From Torreya grandis (taxonomy: Eukaryota; Streptophyta; Pinopsida; Cupressales; Taxaceae): DNA of 64,000 nt. A program made the translations under genes and the position numbers. The notes below the pieces were generated by a model. It had not been told where the DNA came from. It made no database searches and saw only the letters and a list, made by a program, of their open reading frames with translations. The stretch covers positions 498,501-562,500 of the forward strand of contig JARHVA010000667.1 in NCBI GenBank assembly GCA_037957365.1, in the 5' to 3' direction. Positions within the stretch are counted from its first letter, which is position 1. Every line of letters begins with the position of its first letter. Shown piece by piece: positions 24,141 through 34,719 of the stretch.

Positions 24141-24158
24141 TCCTGAATGGAGTCACCA
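24141..24158 (-). other. G2 candidate tRNA-Arg-type primer site
   Basis: Minus-strand TGGTGACTCCATTCAGGA resembles the complement of plant tRNA-Arg 3' ends (TGGCGACTCCACTGGGGA). It lies about 107 bases inside the LTR boundary at 24266, not directly against it. G3 has the same arrangement. Confidence 0.45.
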
Positions 24159-24265
24159 GGTGTTGAATATAGCTCCTTTTAAAAAATTTAACAATATCAA
24201 GACCAACACTAATCCTGAAACTTGTAGGATACAAAAATTTTCCCATCAAGTGTGTAAAAAACTAT

Positions 24266-25405
24266 TGACATAGTGGATTTCACCCTCTAAAGGGAGGCTC
24301 AGCTCTCTTCCCCCACACGCCACAATGGAGATATTCCTCTTGTTGTGGGTTGCAAATTTGAGGGATGAATCTCTAGATTAGGGGCTAGCTCCCCTTGATG
24401 CACCTTGAGGCCCTATATTTCTTACTGCTAATAATGAGGGGGGATGAAAAGAAAGAGAAATACTAAAATTAAAACCTAAACTAAAGTGTTGATGCACCAA
24501 AATGGTTGGTCTACTCAGCTTTGACATATACTTTACACCAGAGAGAAGCAATCATTCACTTCATTCAAATAAGAAACTTTCTTGCATCAGTGTTTCAATA
24601 GGGGATCCTATGGATATACAGGGAGGAAGAACTACCAAAGGTGTTCTAAGACACACTATGGACAATGTGTTCACATGTGTCTATACTCTGAGCTAGACAC
24701 TTCTTGTTGACCTACAAGAGAAGAACTCACAATACACTAGATATGTTGTAATAAGCTTATGAAAGCATGAAAATAAAATGACTTAACACAAGATAAAACC
24801 ATAAACATATGCAAAAGTGCAAGCTCAAATGGAGGTAAAAATGCTTCTTCTGATTCAATGTAAATTCCTTTAGGGATTCACCATACAAGCTGAGATAAGT
24901 GTTCTCAAATGAGAAGTTACAAATATATAGAGAACTAGAAACAAGATAGCTAACAAATCAAAGAATGAAAACCCATGCTGAGTTAAACACTTCTGCAGAG
25001 ACCAAAATACCATGATGCTATCGTATTCTTCTAACTATATATGAGAAAGCCATGTTGTAGATGTCTAAGTCACCACCCTTACTATCCTAGGCCTTCAAAA
25101 GCATGGGATACTCCTTCTAGCAACTGACAAAGCCATCCTCAACTTGTTGTGGCTAGACCATACTCTCTTCAATGCTAAGTGCATCTGGCTATGCATTAAT
25201 GGTGAAACATGAAAACATGGGTTGCTCTCCTCTATAGTTCAAAAACCAAGCTATTTTATTGGCTTTCGGTAGATATATTTCACCAAATGTATTAATTCTC
25301 CTTGCTGAGTTGTCTGTGCCACTTGTCTTGGTCTAAGTGGTCATTCATTATGCCTTTTGACCTTGTTGGCTGTTGAAACTATTCTACACTTTGTCTTTTT
25401 CCACC
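24266..25405 (-). repeat. G2 5' LTR, truncated
   Basis: Direct copy of 16051-17184. On the minus strand it ends CCACTATGTCA at 24266. The upstream part is missing because X sequence begins at 25406. The X LTR here is also short of about 41 terminal bases, so the junction is a deletion or recombination point, not a clean insertion. Confidence 0.8.
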
Positions 25406-25966
25406 TGTAGAGCAAACACATAATTGTTGAAGCATGAAATCAAGATGAGAGTAGAAATTGAGCTATATGTACTCATATGAAGAATAGTGCACAACTTACA
25501 TCACAATGGTGTCGCACTAGGCTCACAACTTACAACTCACTAAGCTCATAGCTCTATTTCTCATAGCTTACACAACACTTAGCATACTAGTATCCTAACA
25601 TAATAAGCTATGACTAACTAGCTCCCTCTATCCACACAAACCACCATATTTTAATATGAATGCCTTGGAGGACATGCCTATAAATAGGCTAATTGAGTGC
25701 ATGATGACTCATCTAGATAAGGTAAGTGGGTGGGATCTTCCATTATGGGTGGAGAGAACACTAAGGGAACATAATGGAAAAGTGACCTAAGTGGACTAGG
25801 CACTCAGGGGACCAAGTGGGATGGATGACCCCATCCATACATTATGTGACCCCATGCACTCATAAGTGCATGATGACATTGTGATGATGTCATCACTCAT
25901 CTAATAGACCTAATTACCACATAAGTAAGATGAAGTAAATAAGTGTAGTAAATACCTACACCAACA
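25406..25966 (-). repeat. X(-) 3' LTR
   Basis: On the minus strand it starts TGTTGGTGTAGGTATTTACTA at 25966. It aligns with 29285-29729 and 61521-62079. It carries a CTATTTATAGG TATA-like element (about 25676-25692) and TGATGACATCATCA-like motifs in U3. The last 41 bases of the family LTR are absent. Confidence 0.8.
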
Positions 25967-26840
25967 CCTTCCTTAAACGTAACTTAAGTGGGTAGAAGAA
26001 TTGGGTCTTGGTAACTAGACTTGATAAGGTACCCAAGTACAAAACAATCTCTCACAAAGTGGAATAAAAGGAAAAAACCCAATGGGAACCCCCTCCTCTT
26101 AAGAAAAAAAGAAAGAAAAGAAGAAAAGGAGACTAAAATACCCCCAAGAGGATGATGTTGAAATAGTCACTACTCCAAGTATAGCTCGTAAGATGACAAA
26201 AGTTGATGTTGAGATCATTTTCCTTAAGACAATAAAAGCTCCATCTGCATCAAACAATGTTTCTTCCCTTTGGCAAAAGAAGAACCTGATGTGTGTACTG
26301 AAAGTCTACCCATTCCATAATCGAAAATAAAGGCAAAAATTTGAATATATCTGAATGTGATCCAAATCAAATATATGACATAGGTTTGGCAAGAACATGC
26401 ATAGAATCTGGAGGTAATACCACTAAAGTGAACAAATCAGAAGAATGACATAGAAATTTTATTGAAAGAATGCTATGTGAAGTGTGAAGCATGACTCACC
26501 AACTAAAAAAGAAAAATCCATGGGAAGAGATGAGTTTTCAATGCTCTCAACAGGTGTACTCTTACTAAAAATAGTAGAGTCCTTTGAAGTGCAAATATAT
26601 GAAGGCTCTAGAAGAGCAATATCCTGAATAGGGATGGAAGTAGAATCTATAATAGGACAACTGAGATCGGGTAGAATCTTGTCCTGTAGTAGTGGCTTGA
26701 TAAAAAGAAGAGCACTATATATTAATAAATAGAATCAAGAGGAGAGAGTATAACAGTCTCAGAAGAGATAATAGAAAGTAGAGGAGGAGGTGTGACATAA
26801 ATCATAGTAGGATCCCTAAAAAGACTTTGAAGAGTGATCC
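25967..26840 (-). repeat. X tail unit U0 (single copy, minus strand)
   Basis: Reverse-complement counterpart of the units repeated at 43019-61520. It contains the LEPS..CTSKDSTIF reading-frame segment, TTTGCCAAAGGGAAGAAAC, GTACTTGGGTACC, and the purine tract AAGGAAGG before the LTR. Only one unit is present here, so this copy may show the unamplified state. Confidence 0.75.
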
Positions 26841-29228
26841 AGATAGTGGAGGGACATTCTGTGTGCTTCAAATGGTGGTGTAGATCTTATAAAACATACA
26901 ATAACAAGTGACCATAGACATAGTCACAAGAGTTATCCCAATCATCATATTGACCTGGGTCAATAGGAGCATTAATCTGTCCATATAAGAATGGAATAAG
27001 TTCTTATTCCTTGAGTGAGTGTTCCATGTACACACGTTAAGAAGCATAGTTAGTCTTACCAAGAAGAACCACTGGTGTAGATTCAACTTTCCTCATCAAC
27101 AGGTATCTCTAATTGGATTCGACATGACCAAAAGAAGAACCAAGGAAGTTCAAGACAACACAAGATATTCTACAATGAACCCTTGAAGCATGCTCATGAA
27201 TAGGATGTCGAACACAGTCGAGAATGTGTCCAAGTGAGAAATCAATGTTGGGGTGAGGGATAATGTACACTCAGATTGGGGATGTCAGACACATCTGAAA
27301 ATGCATCCACGTGTGAGTAGTAAGTGCATGAAGTATAATGTCAAAAGTAGTAGGGCCCATAACACAAGTAACCCCCTTGAATATGACACGTCATAACTTT
27401 AGTACATTTTACAATGAAAATAGGACCGATGGAACTAGAATTAAAAATAAAGCAATTTTGTAAAAAGTGGCACTCAAATCCGAGTTACTAAGCAAAAGTT
27501 ATGGCTAATAATATTTTCAATCATTAATGACCTATTTTAATTAAATTTGCACAAACAATTTAAATGCTCGACCAAATAAAGAGTTAAATAGCCTTCCAAC
27601 CACTCATTTGAACCAACAAAATGTAGAATGCAAAGCTTTAGATTGTGAGGAGAAATTTACCTCCTACCAACCCAAGCCTCATCCTTCATCTTCATTAGGC
27701 AAAAATACAAAATAAATTTACAAACCAAACAAATAACTCATTGACAATATATTGTTTTTCAATAAAAAATTTCATCCCCCACTCTCAATAAAAATCAGCT
27801 CTCCATGATATTGTTTTTTGAAAAAACAATTAAAAAATATTGTCCCCACCACTTGGTGAAAACACAAAAGCCCCCCCCGCCCTCCACGTTACAAAGATCT
27901 CCTTCCACTAAACACAATAGCCCCTCTACATGTTCCACCATTTAAACTAAATCCACCCAATCATATCACATTTCACGTTTTGTCCCCCACTAGCAATAAT
28001 AAATTCGTCCCCCACCCCAAATTTGACAATTAAATATTCATCATAATGAATAGTTCAAAAGTAAGTTGAAAAAATGTCTCCCAAAACCACTTTTGGTGGT
28101 TTGAATTGGTGGTGGGAAGAGACTGGTGAGCAGTCCACAATGAGGCGAATGGTCAGGTGGAGGTAGCGAGGGAAGCTGTAACCAAAGAAAGGATAACTAC
28201 CTCCGTCGAAATCGATGAGAGGATCAGGAGGCCATGGGAGGAAAGAGAGGCTCAACTCAGCTTTTAGAGCCAAATGTGAACAGTACAAAGGCAGTGGGGC
28301 TAGTTTGAGGTGGGCGGATTTGGAGCGTCAACCTACGATGAAGCTTACTTTGCCCAAGCTCGACCTCTGATCTCCAATGGCATTGGTGCAGAATGTTGAC
28401 ACAACACATGGGCTGATAGTGGAGAGGCAAGACGGAGTCCGTAGTGAGCATGATGTAATGAGGCTGATGGATGGATTAGATAAGCTTGCTAAGTGATGCC
28501 AGAGTGCAGATTTGAATGGGCAAAATCAAGTCGAATAGGCAGTTTGAGATCCAGCGGTGAGTGGTTTGACTAACGATTCATCTTAGAGAAGCTGTGAATA
28601 TAAGGTGGCCAAGGTCAAAAGTTGAGTCCACATGCTCCCTTATTTTCCTTGGCCAACGTTTTCACTCTTAGTAGCGTGTCAAACAATAGTGAACACTTCT
28701 ATTTACCTTGATAGCCGTGTGGTGGACAACAGGCTAGATCAGATTTGGCAAGCTTCTGTAGGGTCAGAATCAGAAAAAAAAACACTTACAGGTCCTTGAG
28801 TGCTCTAGGAGAGGCTGTAGATAGCGTGCAGGCTAAAAGAACACTTTGAAAGCAGTATGCAGATCGAGATGGGTCGTGTAAGGCCAAAAAAAATAGGTCT
28901 TTGAATCTTCCCAAGTCGTCAGACCAACACCAAGGTCGATAATACCATTAACCAGGTTGTGTATCTTACATGCACAAGTGTGACCTTTTGTGTTTGCTGA
29001 GTGAACAACTTGCAGATGAGATTTATCCAAACCAATACAAGTAATAGAGAATCTAGCCTAAGACCAGAAATTTTTTAACAAAACTCGAGGTTTTTGAGAT
29101 TTTTAATTCAAAACAACCCCGAAATTTCATAAACACTCTTAGCAATTGATGGAGAATACAAAACAGTATACTACTCATGATTTCAAACAATTATAACAGA
29201 ATAAATACGGTGTTCATTTACCAACCTT
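26841..29228 (-). other. X internal region, no gag-pol recognised
   Basis: Frames at 26868-27086, 28055-28451 and 28833-29030 (minus) are open but short. DPGQYDDWDNSCDYVYGHL-type wording near 26930 could be a remnant gag-like stretch, but I cannot place it in a family. A G/C run (about 27872-27890) and T-rich low-complexity sequence lie between. Confidence 0.45.
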
Positions 29229-29243
29229 GAGGCTCTGACACTA
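29229..29243 (-). other. X primer binding site, initiator-Met type
   Basis: Minus-strand TAGTGTCAGAGCCTC against the canonical TGGTATCAGAGCC, with two transitions. It directly follows the LTR end GATTCTCACA (29244), which places the family LTR end there. Confidence 0.65.
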
Positions 29244-29729
29244 TGTGAGAATCATCTAGAATCAAAGATGACCAAGACCAAGACTGTAGAGCGAACACAT
29301 CCAATTGTTGAAGCATGAAATCAACACTGAATAAAAACTGAGCTGTCTGTATTCATAATGAGGAATAGTACATAGCTTACATCACAATGTTGCCACACTA
29401 GGCTTACGACTTACAAATCACTAAGCTCACAACGCTATCACTCATAGCTTACAAAACTCTTACCACACTAGTATCCTGAAACAATAAGTTATGACTAACT
29501 AGCTTCCTCTATCCACACAATCCACCATGAATGCCTTGGAGGGCAAGCCTATAAATAGGTTAGTTGAGTGCATGATGACTCAACTAGACAAGGTGAGTGG
29601 GTGGATTAGACACTTAGGGGACCAAGTGGGATGGATGACTCCATCCATTCATTGTGACTCTATGTACTCATAAGTGCACATTGACATCATGATGATGTCA
29701 TCACTCACTTAATAGACCTATTAATGGTA
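29244..29729 (-). repeat. X(-) 5' LTR, truncated at its start
   Basis: It aligns with 25406-25966 and extends 41 bases further to the primer site. The first part of the LTR is missing. At 29729/29730 the sequence switches to X internal sequence in plus orientation. Confidence 0.8.
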
Positions 29730-30339
29730 TCAAAGCCTTTTCTGGGATCCTACTATTATTTATGTCACACCTCCTTCTCCACTTCCTACTATCTCTTCTA
29801 AGATTGTTGTACTATCTCCTCTTGCTTCTATTTTTTATGATGATGCATTCATCACAGATAGTGCTCTTCCTTTTTTCAATCCCCCACTACAAGATGAGAT
29901 TCTTCTCAACATCAATTGTCCTATTACAGATTCTACTTCCATCCCTATCCATGATGTTGTTCTCCTAGAGCCTTCACAAATTTGCTCATTGGAGGACTCT
30001 ATTGTTTTTAGTGAGAGTACACCTATTAAGAGTATTGACGACTTGTTTCTTCCTATGAATTTTTCTTCTTTAGTTGGTGAGTTATGATCCACATTTCACA
30101 TGGACATTCTTTCAACGAATGTCCCATGTCATTCTTCTAACCGGTACACTTCAGTGGTATTACCTCTAGATTATGTGCACATTTTTTTCAGACCTATGCC
30201 ACAAATCTGATTTGGACGACATTCAGATATATTTTTAATATTTCCTTCATTTTCTATTGTGGAATGGGTAGACTTTTAATACACCCATCAAGTTCTTCCT
30301 TTTCCAAAGGGAAGAAACATTGTTCGATATAGATGGAGC
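29730..30339 (+). repeat. X body and unit U1, first part
   Basis: Contains the X reading frame (GDPTIIYVTPP-like, then SIPIHDVVLLEPSQICSLED, frame from about 29750 to 30090, ending in a stop). It stops at the Z target site GGAGC and resumes at 42754. Confidence 0.7.
30335..30339. repeat. Target site duplication of Z, left
   Basis: GGAGC before the TG of Z; AGAGC follows its CA at 42749-42753 (4 of 5 match). Uninterrupted X units read GATGGAGCTTTTAC here, so the flanks join cleanly. Confidence 0.75.
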
Positions 30340-31857
30340 TGTTGTCAACCTAGAGTTGCACCCTGATCAAAGACGTATTGAAATAGCTAATCCTCATTTT
30401 AGTTGAAATAATGGGATCTTCTCACAAGGGTGGGTGCCTCAATGATGAGAAGAACCTCCAGAGAAGGTTGGTTCCTGTAAGATGTATCTATGAGGATCTC
30501 AACTTTTATGCTACAAACTACTTGGGGAAAAGGGGAGAAAGAACTTGAAGGAAATCCTAGCTAAAGTGGTGATACACTTAATTTTCTTGATCCACTCAAA
30601 TTGAGCTTCTAAGAACATTGATTCAGACAAGGAAGAGGTAGAACTTCAACTCCAATTGATCAATACACATAAGTATTTCATGAAAAGATTTAATCTAATG
30701 ATCTAAGCTTGAGGGAAATGGAAAAATAGGCCTAATGAAAGGCACTAAATAGCCACTAATATCCACTATAAACTCAACAAAATATAATTAAACATAGAAC
30801 GTGACTTGCATAAATGACCAACTAGTAATTAGTTACAAATCCAGATTTGACAAGGAAGAAAGAAAATCTATCACTTAGGCAAATCAATAACAAAAGTATA
30901 CTATACCAGCTATTGAAAATTAAAAAAAAACACAGTCCTCTTCTTATTGATTCTGAAAAAGGTTATAGCACAATCTTTGATAGAAGTTTTCTTGCCAAAA
31001 GAGAGATAAAAAATCTAAGGCTGAAAAGGTATTAATATAAAAAATTATAAAATCCAAGAGATTGGTATTAAAAATAGGATAAAAAGTTAACTCTTCATTA
31101 GCCCAAGTCCAAATTGTGTTGCACGAGTCTTCCAAATTTGTCTTTTCTTATCTTTTGTCTTACATGAAGAATCCTTGGCATTGAAGTGGACAGTGGCTGA
31201 TTTTGGGCTACTAAACCTCTCTATCATGTAATAATGCTATGCCCACTTCCAAACTTGGCATTCTTCATGAGCTCTTGGAATGTTTGAAAGTATGAGATGA
31301 CAATAGCATGCATGAATCCAATGCCAATGCTAATTTTAGAACTCTGACTTGATCCGTTGGAAGTTGAGTTGGAAAGTTTGAAATGCTAAGTTGACCTTGG
31401 ACATAAATTTGACTTCAACAACTAGTCAACTAAAGCCTTGACCAATCAACCATAATTAGCTTTTTCTTGCATGGAATTCCACGTTGACTCCATCTTTTAT
31501 TTGTGCATCAATTTCTCTCAGCCCAACTATCTATGATTTCTCTTGGCTAAATTTAGAATTCTGCTTCTTGACCTCTGTCTGTATTTGTCTTTCAATGGAA
31601 TTTCCCTTAAAACTTATTCCTTCAGCCCAATGTTCATTATCTTCGGGTCTTTATTATCTTGGACCTCTCCCTACCCTCAAACTTTTTTGTTGACTGACTT
31701 TTCTGAAGGAATATTTCAAACAAAAAGTCCAAAGGAATTCCTTCAAACTTTTTGTCTAAAGGATTCCTTCCTTCTTTATTTTCTTTTTTTTGTTTATATT
31801 TCTTCAAGTTTTTTTATTTTTTTAATTCCTACAGACAAAAAGTCTGCAGGATTTGTC
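30340..31857 (-). repeat. Z 3' LTR, left part
   Basis: Matches 40446-41945 of the other LTR, then is interrupted by Y at 31858. It contains the AATTCTGCTTCTTGACCTCTG block that reappears at 37380 after a partial duplication. Confidence 0.8.
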
Positions 31858-32397
31858 TGATCCAAAACTCAAAAGCTTTGGTTGAAAGATAATTCAAGAA
31901 ACAAGAACAACACAATTATAATAATGCTATCTCTGAGAAGATATGTCTTATTGATCAAATTTGTAAACCCAAACATATGCCTATCTCTGAGAAGAGATGT
32001 CTAATTTTTATTTCAGGTTACATCTTCATTTATACATGTTTTGAAGGTTGGAGGATGATGTGAAAGGTCACCAATCTTGAGGGAGATTAATTGGTTCGAC
32101 TTCCATGATTTACAATAATATAGAATTCGAGGAATTACTATTTTTAGAAACTTACTATTTTTAGACTGCACTACTAAAATTAAAATTTGGGGAACTTCCA
32201 TTTATTTTTTGGGGGTCAAAACACACCTAGTGAATCTTGGTGCCATATCATGATGTTCCCCTCATTCTTAGTTTTCTAATGGTTCAAATGGGGAGTCAAA
32301 CAGAGCTACAGTGCAAAAGTTATGGCTCCCAGAAGTTCTGCCACCAACTGGGGTAGAACCATCACCTGAAGTATCCCCTGAAATATTGCTCAGATCA
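31858..32397 (-). repeat. Y LTR I (540 bp)
   Basis: On the plus strand TGATCCAAAAC...GCTCAGATCA; termini TGATC/GATCA are inverted repeats. Contains a 22-base direct repeat (CTATCTCTGAGAAG core at about 31927 and 31980), present in all three LTRs, and a minus-strand TATAAATGAAG at about 32022-32036. Confidence 0.85.
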
Positions 32398-34179
32398 TTC
32401 CTCTCTTCTCGAGAAGCAATGGTTCCCATTGCATCAAGATTTTTCATCAAGTGTGGCATTTATATTTTGATTTGATTCACAATGCATACTTGGAATGGAC
32501 TATGCTTTATGGAACTATGCAAGGCCTGATTATTCACCATTTTTGTCTGACCATCGGTCTGTAGATGGAAGGCCATGAACTTCTTCAGTTTGGTATCCAT
32601 TTGCTTCTATTAATGTGTTGTTTTTATAGTTAGGGCTGAAACATCGACTCTTTTGGATTCTTGTAGCTTGACCACTATGAGAACAATTTTTTTGACACTA
32701 ATCAGAGAGACAGATGTAGAAGGTGGTACCTTTGGTACCCTATAACACCGTGTTCCAAGAGTGAGAGTGAACCTTTGAGTTCTTGATTCATAGATGCCAT
32801 GTTGATCATACATGAATGGCTGACCAAAGAGTACGTCACAAACATCTAGATTGACCACATCACATAACACCTCATCTTGGAAAGGTTTTATTGCATATGA
32901 GAGAATCACCCAATACTGTTTGGCTTTGGGTGAGGCTTCATGGATAGATTTAGGCTTTTCACAACATTAGCAGAGATTAAATTCTTTTAACTCCCACTAT
33001 CAAGAATGAAATGCAGAGGCTTACCTTTCACCTATAACTTAGAGTGAAACAACCTTTCCTTGTCATCTAGCCTCTCCTCCTAGATCTGTGATGAAGCAAC
33101 GATGGCTTCAAGCTCAGCATCTACAATCTCTTCTTCAACCTCTTTAACTACAGGGTCTATATGAGGTAGTGCAGTAGATGTTGAGGATTGTGACTTAGAA
33201 AGTAGGGACTTGATGGCTTAACATTCTTCTTTAGAGTGCATTCCAGATTTGCAGTAATCACACCATTTCCCAGTCTTCCTTTCCTTTTGCTTCCAATTTT
33301 GGTCTCGTGTTTGACCTTCTTTGCCACTTTTTCATTTTGTAGGCTGACTCTTTATATTCATTCTTTCACGCTTCTGCTCAATCTTCATTGCAAACTTGTA
33401 TGTCTCACTGAGGGTTTCTAAATTGAAGAGTTCCATCTCCCCCATATATACCATTTTAGTCCACCATGATATTTGAGAACCTTGTGTTTCTCACTTTCTT
33501 GGAAGCCAAATATTGCAGATAGAGAATGAAAAATGTTAGTGTAATCTTGAACAGACTATTCCTTACCTAGGCAAAGTTGTTTCCACTCTATATACAGATC
33601 ATCATATACTCCAATGGGGTAGTATTCTTCCTTTACAGCTTCTATGAAGTTGTCCCAGATAGGTTCCACTTCAAGGCCAATATCATATGTACTAAATCTC
33701 TTCTTGTATACTTCCCCCAATTTTTGATAGGCAATGATGCTTTCAAAAGAGCAAAAGTGATCTTCTCTTTATCGGTGAATTTATTTATAAAAAAATATGA
33801 AGATAATTGATCTAACCAATTTTCTACTACATCAGCATTGATTTTGCCTTCAAATGTAGGGATATCAAAATTCACCTAAACCTTGAAGGGTGTTGGGGCA
33901 CTAAAAGGATGTGGGGGTGCAAATGAGGAGCCCAAATTTTCCATCGAGATTTGTTGGAGAATTTGAGTGAATTGTTGTATCATCTATGCTTACTAATGTT
34001 GGAGGGCTTTATTCATCATTTTATTGAAAGGATCAGATGTCTCAGTGTTGTCTGCCATTTGAAGTCATTTGAAGCGAATACGTGGATAGTCTGTTGGTTC
34101 TATTTTTGACCCAAAATTTCTATAATCTGACCTCATCCTCAGGATCATACACTCTAAAGACAAACCACTCTAATACCAC
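32398..34179 (-). pseudogene. Y copy a: gag-protease (broken)
   Basis: Minus strand, from right to left. Gag matrix/capsid part 33642-33875 (MNFDIPTFEGKINADVVENW, FALLKASLPIKNW). An intact CCHC zinc knuckle near 33222-33265 (C-DY-C-KSGM-H-SKEE-C). Protease active site FILDSGS near 32988-33005 followed by a stop. Protease C-terminal block 32610-32909 (LDVCDVLFGQPFMYD, GIYESRTQRFTLTLG). The C-terminal frame (32268-32459) runs through the purine tract into LTR I. Gag would package RNA and the protease mature it. RT and integrase must come from elsewhere. Confidence 0.75.
34158..34179 (-). other. Y copy a primer binding site (mutated)
   Basis: Minus-strand AGTGGTATTAGAGTGGTTTG next to LTR II. 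Initiator-Met type with two C-to-T changes relative to the copy at 36517-36538. Confidence 0.65.
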
Positions 34180-34719
34180 TAATCCAAAACTCAAAAACTT
34201 TGGTTGAAATATAATTCAAGAAACAAGAACAACACAATTGCAATAATGCTATCTCTGAGAAGATATGTCTTATTGATCAAATTTGTAGACCCAAACATAT
34301 GTCTATCTCTGAGAAGAGATGTCTGATTTCCACTTTGGGTTACATCTTTATTTATAAATATTTTGAAGGTAGGAGGAGGATGTGGAAGGTCACCAATCTT
34401 TAGGGAGATTAATTGGTTCGACTTTTATGATTTGCAACAATACAGAATTTGAGGAATTACTATTTTTAGAAACTTACTATTTTTAGACTGCACTACTAAA
34501 ATTAAAATTTGGGTCACTTTCATTTATTTTTGAGGAGTCAAAACCAAAAAATCAGAGCTTAGTTTCATATCATTATGTTCCCCTCATTCTTAACTTTCCA
34601 ACGGATCAAACGGGGAGTCAAACGGAGCTACGGTACAAAAGTTATGGCTCCCAAAAGTTCTACCACCAATTGGGGTAGAACCGTCACTTAAATTGTCGAC
34701 TAAAATATTACTCAGATCA
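34180..34719 (-). repeat. Y LTR II (540 bp, shared by both copies)
   Basis: Serves as the 3' LTR of copy b and the 5' LTR of copy a. Same length as LTR I and III. TGATCC has become TAATCC at its left edge. Confidence 0.85.

Larger units (their letters stand above)
16051..25405 (-). mobile_element. G2: Tat-like Ty3/gypsy retrotransposon, minus strand
   Basis: Repeats at 16051-17184 and 24266-25403 are the shared part of its LTRs. Between them, on the minus strand, lie gag, protease, an extra RNase H, RT, classical RNase H and integrase. The left end (16051) interrupts a copia gene. The right LTR is cut at 25405 by a junction with X. G2 is closely similar in protein to G3 but has a different LTR subfamily. 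Many stops are present, so it is inactive. Confidence 0.85.
25406..29729 (-). mobile_element. X(-): non-autonomous copia-like LTR element, minus-strand copy
   Basis: The 3' LTR (25406-25966), a single tail unit, a long internal region without gag-pol, a primer site (29229-29243) and a truncated 5' LTR (29244-29729) are in order on the minus strand. The family LTR reads TGTTGGTGTAGG...CTCTACAG...GATTCTCACA, about 600 bp. It encodes no RT or integrase, so it is a large non-autonomous derivative. The missing 5' LTR start is replaced at 29730 by X internal sequence in the opposite orientation. Confidence 0.75.

Noticed and set aside
29734..29746. TGGTATCAAAGCC looked like an initiator-Met primer site after an LTR
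   Set aside because: It aligns with TTCAAAGTCTTTTT in the other X copies (58240 and, inverted, 26830), so it is X internal sequence at an inversion junction, and the LTR before it is in the opposite orientation.
29762..30092. Small hydrophobic plus-strand frame (29762-29968) and minus-strand frame 29835-30092
   Set aside because: Alternative frames over the X reading-frame segment; only the frame shared with the other units is supported.
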